Source: Vogesella indigofera (GTDB lineage Bacteria; Pseudomonadota; Gammaproteobacteria; Burkholderiales; Chromobacteriaceae). From it: DNA of 64,000 nt. Location: NCBI RefSeq assembly GCF_028548395.1, contig NZ_JAQQLA010000004.1:310001-374000 (forward strand). Reading direction: 5' to 3'. The notes below the pieces were generated by a model. It saw nothing but the letters and a program-made list of their open reading frames with translations, did no database searches and was not told the origin of the DNA. Within the stretch, counting starts at the first letter, position 1. Every line of letters begins with the position of its first letter. A program made the position numbers and the translations under genes. Shown here one piece after another: positions 60,031 through 64,000 of this stretch.

Positions 60031-60318
60031 TTACTCGACGATGCCCATTACGTCTTCTTCGCGCATGACCAGCAGCTCGTCGCCGTCAACCTTGACGGTC
60101 TGGCCGGAGTACTTGCCGAAAATAACCTTGTCGCCGACCTTCAGTTCCAGTGCGCGACGCTCGCCGTTTTCCAGAATCTTGCCGTTACCAACCGCAACGA
60201 CTTGGCCCATGTCCGGCTTTTCAGCAGCGGCGCCAGGCAGAACGATACCGGAGGCTGTCTTCTCTTCAGCCTCAAGGCGCTTGATAACAACACGATCGTG
60301 TAAAGGACGAATTGCCAT
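60031..60318 (-). CDS. groS: 10 kDa chaperonin GroES
   Basis: A 95-residue co-chaperonin beginning [29 protein letters not shown], with the mobile loop at about residues 17-32 and the [13 protein letters not shown] end. It caps the GroEL ring. First gene of the groESL operon, 47 bases before groEL. Confidence 0.98.
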   Translation of the reverse strand: MAIRPLHDRVVIKRLEAEEKTASGIVLPGAAAEKPDMGQVVAVGNGKILENGERRALELKVGDKVIFGKYSGQTVKVDGDELLVMREEDVMGIVE

Positions 60319-60386
60319 TGATCTCTCCTAATAGCAGTGGCTGTTGAAAGATGAATACCTATCAAAGCAGCAGATTGACCGAGTGA

Positions 60387-60413
60387 CTGGCACTCGGCGC
60401 TTGCGAGTGCTAA
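60387..60413. promoter_or_regulatory. CIRCE operator (HrcA-binding site)
   Basis: CTGGCACTC-N9-GAGTGCTAA: the right arm is a perfect CIRCE half and the left arm has two mismatches, with the exact 9-base spacer. It touches the -10 box of the groES promoter, as expected for HrcA repression. Confidence 0.92.
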
Positions 60414-60441
60414 TGGTAGGGACGGGGCAAGGGGTTTTCAA
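60413..60441 (-). promoter_or_regulatory. Promoter of groESL
   Basis: Minus strand: TTGAAA (60436-60441), a 17-base spacer, TACCAT (60413-60418). The -10 abuts CIRCE. A sigma32 promoter was considered, but the CCCC spacing does not fit. Confidence 0.7.
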
Positions 60442-60513
60442 GGGCAACGGCGGAGGAATTTTTATCAATCAACCTCACCAAGCCGATAGCGTTCACTACG
60501 AATACTGACAAGG

Positions 60514-60546
60514 GAAAAGCCCTGCCGATTGGAAAGCCGGCAGGGC
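60514..60546 (-). terminator. Terminator of the polyprenyl-phosphate transferase gene
   Basis: Stem GCCCTGCCG/CGGCAGGGC with a 10-base loop, then TTTT on the minus strand. Confidence 0.85.
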
Positions 60547-60564
60547 ACAAGGCAAACAGAAGAA

Positions 60565-61698
60565 TCAGCGGGAACTAGTGACAAGCTTGGGACGCACATC
60601 ACCCTCGGCACGACGCAGCACCAGCCAGCGCGGCGCGCGAAACTGCACAATCCGGCGATAAAGCCAAACGTACAGCAAGATGAACAAGGCACAACATAGC
60701 TGCAGAACCCATTCGTATTGCCAGAACAAGGTCGCCGGCATGACCGAGAACAGAGCCACACCCCACAGATAAGGGGCGGTGAGGCTGTTACGGCGCAGCA
60801 GATGCTTGGCCTCGCGCTTACCCACCATCCACCGCACCAAGCGCTTGTAGACCATCTGATGAAAGTGCATGCTGTCGGGCAAACCTGCTGCGGCCTGACG
60901 TTTTTTGCGACGATAAATAGAAAACACCGTCTCAAACACAGGATAAATCATCAGCAGCATGGGAAACCATGGCGACACCACCCCAGGATGGCGCACTACC
61001 AGCAACACCGACACCTCCGCCAGCAGAAAGCCCACTAGATAGGCCCCAGCATCACCGGCAAAGATCATGCCTCGAGGGAAGTTCCACACCAGGAAACCCA
61101 GAATGGCCCCCAGCAAGGAGAGCGAAATGGCAAGCAGTGCCATATCACCCACGGTAGACGACACATAAGCCAAGGCGGCGGCAATCGCCATGGCCACCCC
61201 ACCCATCAGCCCGTTGTAGCCATCAATGATGTTGACTGCGTGGCACACCCCCCCCACAGCAAACACCGTCAGCAACAGAGCCAACCACGGTAACGCCGTC
61301 ATGGCATCGTCCACACCTGGAATGCCTAACGACGGCAAGGCCGCACCCAACAGCCATATCGCCATGGCTGCAGAACCAAAAGCAAACAACAGGCGATATA
61401 GCGGACGCACCCGCTTGGTCAAATCCTCGGTCAAACCAGCCAAAAATACCGGCAAACTGGCCAGTAGCAGAGAGGCAAACTCTGGCAAGCCCGCATACCA
61501 AGTGCCAGAAGCCGTCAACATCATGCTGACCATGATGGGCACCCCTCCCACGCGCGGGGTAGGTGTCGCGTGGAATTTCTGCGGACCGGACAAGTCCCCA
61601 TCCATCGACAAGTGGGCATGCAGATGGGCACTGCGAATGATGGCGATAGTCATCAACATAGCGGCTAGGAGCGCCCCAAAAAATAGGCCGATGAACAC
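60565..61698 (-). CDS. Undecaprenyl-phosphate sugar-1-phosphate transferase (WecA/WbpL-like)
   Basis: A 377-residue glycosyltransferase family 4 / MraY-WecA membrane enzyme with about eleven membrane segments. Motifs are RVGGVPI, VNIIDGYNGLMGG (catalytic Asp region), FAGDAGAYLVGF and the cytoplasmic loop SMHFHQMVYKR (HxH). It starts lipid-linked surface polysaccharide by moving a HexNAc-1-phosphate from UDP-sugar to undecaprenyl phosphate. The GTG start at 61698 has a perfect GAGGAG 6 bases before it; a TTG at 61728 would bury that site. It marks the edge of a surface-polysaccharide locus. Codon use is slightly less GC-rich than groESL. Confidence 0.9.
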   Translation of the reverse strand: MFIGLFFGALLAAMLMTIAIIRSAHLHAHLSMDGDLSGPQKFHATPTPRVGGVPIMVSMMLTASGTWYAGLPEFASLLLASLPVFLAGLTEDLTKRVRPLYRLLFAFGSAAMAIWLLGAALPSLGIPGVDDAMTALPWLALLLTVFAVGGVCHAVNIIDGYNGLMGGVAMAIAAALAYVSSTVGDMALLAISLSLLGAILGFLVWNFPRGMIFAGDAGAYLVGFLLAEVSVLLVVRHPGVVSPWFPMLLMIYPVFETVFSIYRRKKRQAAAGLPDSMHFHQMVYKRLVRWMVGKREAKHLLRRNSLTAPYLWGVALFSVMPATLFWQYEWVLQLCCALFILLYVWLYRRIVQFRAPRWLVLRRAEGDVRPKLVTSSR

Positions 61699-62120
61699 GT
61701 CCAACTCCTCAAAAAGAAACACCAACAATTGTCTTAATCAAGCTTTAAAATCGCAACCCGACAACGCCGCCGACACCCAGCGCAGCCTATCGCCACGCGG
61801 CTGCAGACTGAATTCGTGGCAACGGACAAAGCCAAGATACGTAGATACGTAAATCGCGAAGCAGATAGCGGCAACCAAAAAAGAATTTTAGCTCAGAAGT
61901 ACTCCACAATCCAGACAATATATGCCAGAATACTAGCACCACAACAATTAATAATGATTAAATATTTACAACAGAGAAAGTTAAATAATTAGCTGCCAAC
62001 ACCATGCAGAAGATCGCTCCCAGCCAATATACACAGGTTTCCACCTCCCCGACGTCAGGATAGTTGTCGTGCCTTCTGATCCAGTGAGTTGATGGTCCGG
62101 GGGCGGGGAAAAAGAAAGGA
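61699..62120. other. A+T-rich gap upstream of the transferase gene
   Basis: No gene is supported in these 422 bases. Composition drops sharply (runs such as TTAATAATGATTAAATATT) compared with the rest of the window. This looks like a recombination or acquisition boundary at the polysaccharide locus. Confidence 0.5.
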
Positions 62121-62561
62121 ATGGCTAGTTACTCATCCGAGCGCAAGGTCGCGTTGCTGAAGAAGCTGTTGCCGCCGCTCAACCTGTCGGTGGCGGAACG
62201 GGTCCGGCTGGAGGAAATCTCGGAACAGACTCTGTACAATTGGCGCAAGCAAGCTAAAGCAAAAGGGGCCGCTATGTCAGGAAACAAGAGCTTACCAGAT
62301 AACTGGCCAGCCGAAGCCAAGTTCGCCGTTGTGGTCGAGATCGCGACGCTGTCCGAGATCGAACTGAGCGAATACTGCCGCAGCAAGGGGTTGCATCCGG
62401 AACAAGTCAAAGCCTGGCGGCAAGCGTGCATTGCCGGCCAGCAGTCGAGTTGTGAATGCCGTCCGGAGCGCTGGTCACGCGACACGCGCAACTGGGCTCC
62501 CCAAGGTACCGTGGCGCTGAATCCGGAACGGGAGGAAATGCCGCTACGGCTTGCGGCCTAA
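62121..62561 (+). pseudogene. IS3-type transposase OrfA remnant
   Basis: The first ~112 residues (MASYSSERKVALLKKLLPPLNLSVAERVRLEEISEQTLYNWRKQAK, then AEAKFAVVVEIATLSEIELSEYCRSKGLHPEQVKAWRQACIAGQQSS) resemble the helix-turn-helix OrfA of IS3-family elements. After that the sequence loses similarity (CECRPERWSRDTRNW...) and stops at 146 residues. No OrfB/DDE integrase follows. AAAGGA precedes the ATG. It is best read as a decayed insertion sequence inside the polysaccharide locus. Ends of the element are not clear. Confidence 0.75.
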
Positions 62562-62959
62562 AAACGGTTTACGCGACAACTACGTTGACAAACACCGTAA
62601 GACGAGCACCGCCAATATTTAACTTAGCCATGCGAGTGGTGCGCCTCAGCGAACTCGATGCCTCAACAGGCCCCCATGGTTTGGATGGAACTATAGACAC
62701 CCCCTTACCGCCTTATCATAAAATTAGGGAAAGAAAACTGCAAACCGTCCACCATTCAAGAAATCACAAAGCAAACAAAAGGAATTTATATATAAAATAT
62801 TTGCCTCACCCTCACAATTAAAAAACCAGCTTCAACGACAGAAATTTACCTAGCATTTTAAGAAAAACAAAAAAATTACACCAAAATCAACCCAGCCTGA
62901 TAAAAAACAATCGGGCCCGACAATAAATTTCTTACTTATTGGATAAGGCGAGTACTCTC
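62562..62959. other. A+T-rich gap between the IS remnant and the dehydrogenase gene
   Basis: No supported gene. The left part may contain further IS-derived sequence. The right 200 bases are very A+T-rich and probably carry the promoter of the polysaccharide operon that begins at 62960, though no single promoter stands out. Confidence 0.5.
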
Positions 62960-64000
62960 ATGGTGAAATTTGCACTGATTGGATGTGGAAGAATTGCCAA
63001 AAGACATGCAGAACTTCTTGGACTGAACCAGATTGAGGGCGCGAAACTGGCTGCTGTATGCGACCTCGAGTCATCAAAGGCCACCGCCATCGGCGAGCGC
63101 TTCTCTGTGCCACATTACACAGACATGCATGCCATGATGCAGAGCGAGAATATTGATGCCGTAGTTGTCTTGACCGAAAGTGGCAATCATGCGCGGAACG
63201 TGGTGGATCTAGCACAGTATGGCAAGCATATTATCGTTGAAAAGCCCATGGCACTGACACTAGATGATGCCGACGCCATGATCCGCGCCTGCGACAATGC
63301 TGGCGTCAAGCTGTTCGTCGTCAAGCAGAATCGCTTCAACGTCCCTGTCGTGAAACTGCGCGAAGCCCTGGAGCAAGGCCGCTTTGGCAAGCTCATCCTG
63401 GGCACAGTGCGCGTGCGTTGGTGCCGCCCTCAGGAGTACTATGACCAAGCACCCTGGCGTGGCACCTGGGCCATGGATGGAGGCGTACTCACCAATCAGG
63501 CAAGCCACCATGTAGACATGCTTGAGTGGATGCTCGGCGAAGTGGATAGCGTGTTCGCCCGCAGCACCACCGCCCTGGCAAAAATCGAAGCGGAAGACAC
63601 TGCCGTGGTAACGCTCAAGTTCCGCAATGGTGCACTTGGCATTATCGAAGCCACTACCGCGGTACGCCCCAAAGATCTAGAAGGTTCCATATCCGTACTA
63701 GGGGAAGGTGGCACAGTCGAAATCGCCGGCTTCGCTGTCAACAAAATGAAGGTCTGGAACTTTGTTGACCCCATGCCGGGCGATGATGAAGTCATGGAAG
63801 CGTATTCGGTCAACCCGCCGAATGTGTATGGCTTTGGCCACCAGGCTTACTATGAGCACGTAGTTGACTGCATCAAGAACAATCGACGGCACCTGGTAGA
63901 TGGACTGGAAGGACGCAAGAGTCTTGAGTTGATCAATGCCATTTATGAATCCATCGAAACCGGCAAAGAGGTTCACCTGCGCTTCCGTCCCCAGCACTGC
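62960..64000 (+). CDS. Gfo/Idh/MocA dehydrogenase, WlbA/WbpB-like (3'-truncated by window edge)
   Basis: 347 codons are open to the last base of the window, so the stop lies just beyond. The N-terminal Rossmann fold starts KFALIGCGRIAKRHAELL; the EKPMALT motif carries the conserved catalytic-region lysine. KQNRFNVPVVKLREALEQGRFGKL and TNQASHHVDMLEWMLGEV are typical of UDP-GlcNAcA 3-dehydrogenases (WlbA/WbpB) that start UDP-ManNAc(3NAc)A synthesis for O-antigen. By family length it is nearly complete. The function is inferred from family pattern and the adjacent WbpL-like transferase. Confidence 0.85.
   Translation, partial: MVKFALIGCGRIAKRHAELLGLNQIEGAKLAAVCDLESSKATAIGERFSVPHYTDMHAMMQSENIDAVVVLTESGNHARNVVDLAQYGKHIIVEKPMALTLDDADAMIRACDNAGVKLFVVKQNRFNVPVVKLREALEQGRFGKLILGTVRVRWCRPQEYYDQAPWRGTWAMDGGVLTNQASHHVDMLEWMLGEVDSVFARSTTALAKIEAEDTAVVTLKFRNGALGIIEATTAVRPKDLEGSISVLGEGGTVEIAGFAVNKMKVWNFVDPMPGDDEVMEAYSVNPPNVYGFGHQAYYEHVVDCIKNNRRHLVDGLEGRKSLELINAIYESIETGKEVHLRFRPQHC

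Noticed and set aside
60413..60441. Sigma32 heat-shock promoter for groESL
   Set aside because: CTTGAAA is present but the CCCC block is only 8 bases away instead of the usual 13-17. A vegetative promoter with CIRCE explains the site better.
62456..62821. 121-codon frame overlapping the end of the IS remnant
   Set aside because: No ribosome site, no recognisable motif, biased composition; it overlaps decayed IS sequence and A+T-rich DNA.

Overview
The window is a chromosomal segment of a high-G+C betaproteobacterium, most likely in the order Neisseriales (Chromobacteriaceae-like, for example Vogesella, Chromobacterium or Aquitalea). This placement rests on gene content and protein style: surE-pcm-nlpD-rpoS, sspA/sspB beside petABC, a ClpS/ClpA pair, monomeric plus dimeric isocitrate dehydrogenase with AceK, and a UbiK/ComM block. 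I could not run a search, so the genus is not fixed. Most of the window is housekeeping chromosome, densely packed, with clear rho-independent terminators. I see no prophage, plasmid origin, CRISPR array or rRNA operon.

Layout: 1-3.3 kb holds a catabolic trio (DHDPS-family lyase, semialdehyde dehydrogenase, GntR regulator), then tRNA-Pro. 3.7-5.4 kb is a lone two-domain ArsA ATPase. 5.6-8.8 kb holds a regulator-cydA-cydB operon for cytochrome bd oxidase on the minus strand, followed by a 44-residue DUF3149 membrane protein with its own FNR-type promoter. 9-13.5 kb carries a GAF/PAS/GGDEF cyclase and mutS. 14.1-20.9 kb is a TCA/glyoxylate branch-point block: aceK, rluE, monomeric NADP-IDH and dimeric icd. 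21-26.4 kb has a LysR regulator, mdtH, cspA, clpS-clpA and a MITE-like palindromic repeat. 26.4-32.1 kb is xerD, the rpsP-rimM-trmD-rplS ribosome operon and a Pat-type protein acetyltransferase. 32.3-37 kb is nadA and surE-pcm-nlpD-rpoS. 37-43 kb is a MoxR/DUF58/transglutaminase operon, an HDAC-like protein, comEA and a CcsA-like protein. 43-51.3 kb has ffh, an ATP-grasp enzyme, purB, tRNA-fMet, uppP and ubiK-comM-SPOR-dsbA. 51.4-60.4 kb has sigma54-driven glnK-amtB, sspA-sspB, petABC, a NIF3 protein and HrcA/CIRCE-controlled groES-groEL. From 60.5 kb the DNA becomes more A+T-rich and enters a surface-polysaccharide locus (WecA/WbpL-like initiating transferase, IS remnant, WlbA/WbpB-like dehydrogenase) that runs off the window.

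The most notable signal is a dispersed 13-base word, TGCGGCCAACCTT. It occurs 16 times exactly, counting both strands, where about 0.002 would be expected for a random 13-mer in 64 kb. There are further one-mismatch copies and two perfect 20-bp palindromic doublets. Copies sit just after stop codons and terminators and also inside genes, where five of eight are read in one frame as Arg-Leu-Ala-Ala. The pattern resembles DNA uptake sequences of naturally transformable bacteria. Two competence genes (comEA, comM) lie in the window. The word is absent from the last 5.7 kb, the apparently acquired polysaccharide region.

Other points of interest are the layered control region of the cyd operon, the FNR-promoted small protein after cydB, two isocitrate dehydrogenases side by side with the kinase that controls only one of them, and an inverted repeat in front of the monomeric enzyme.
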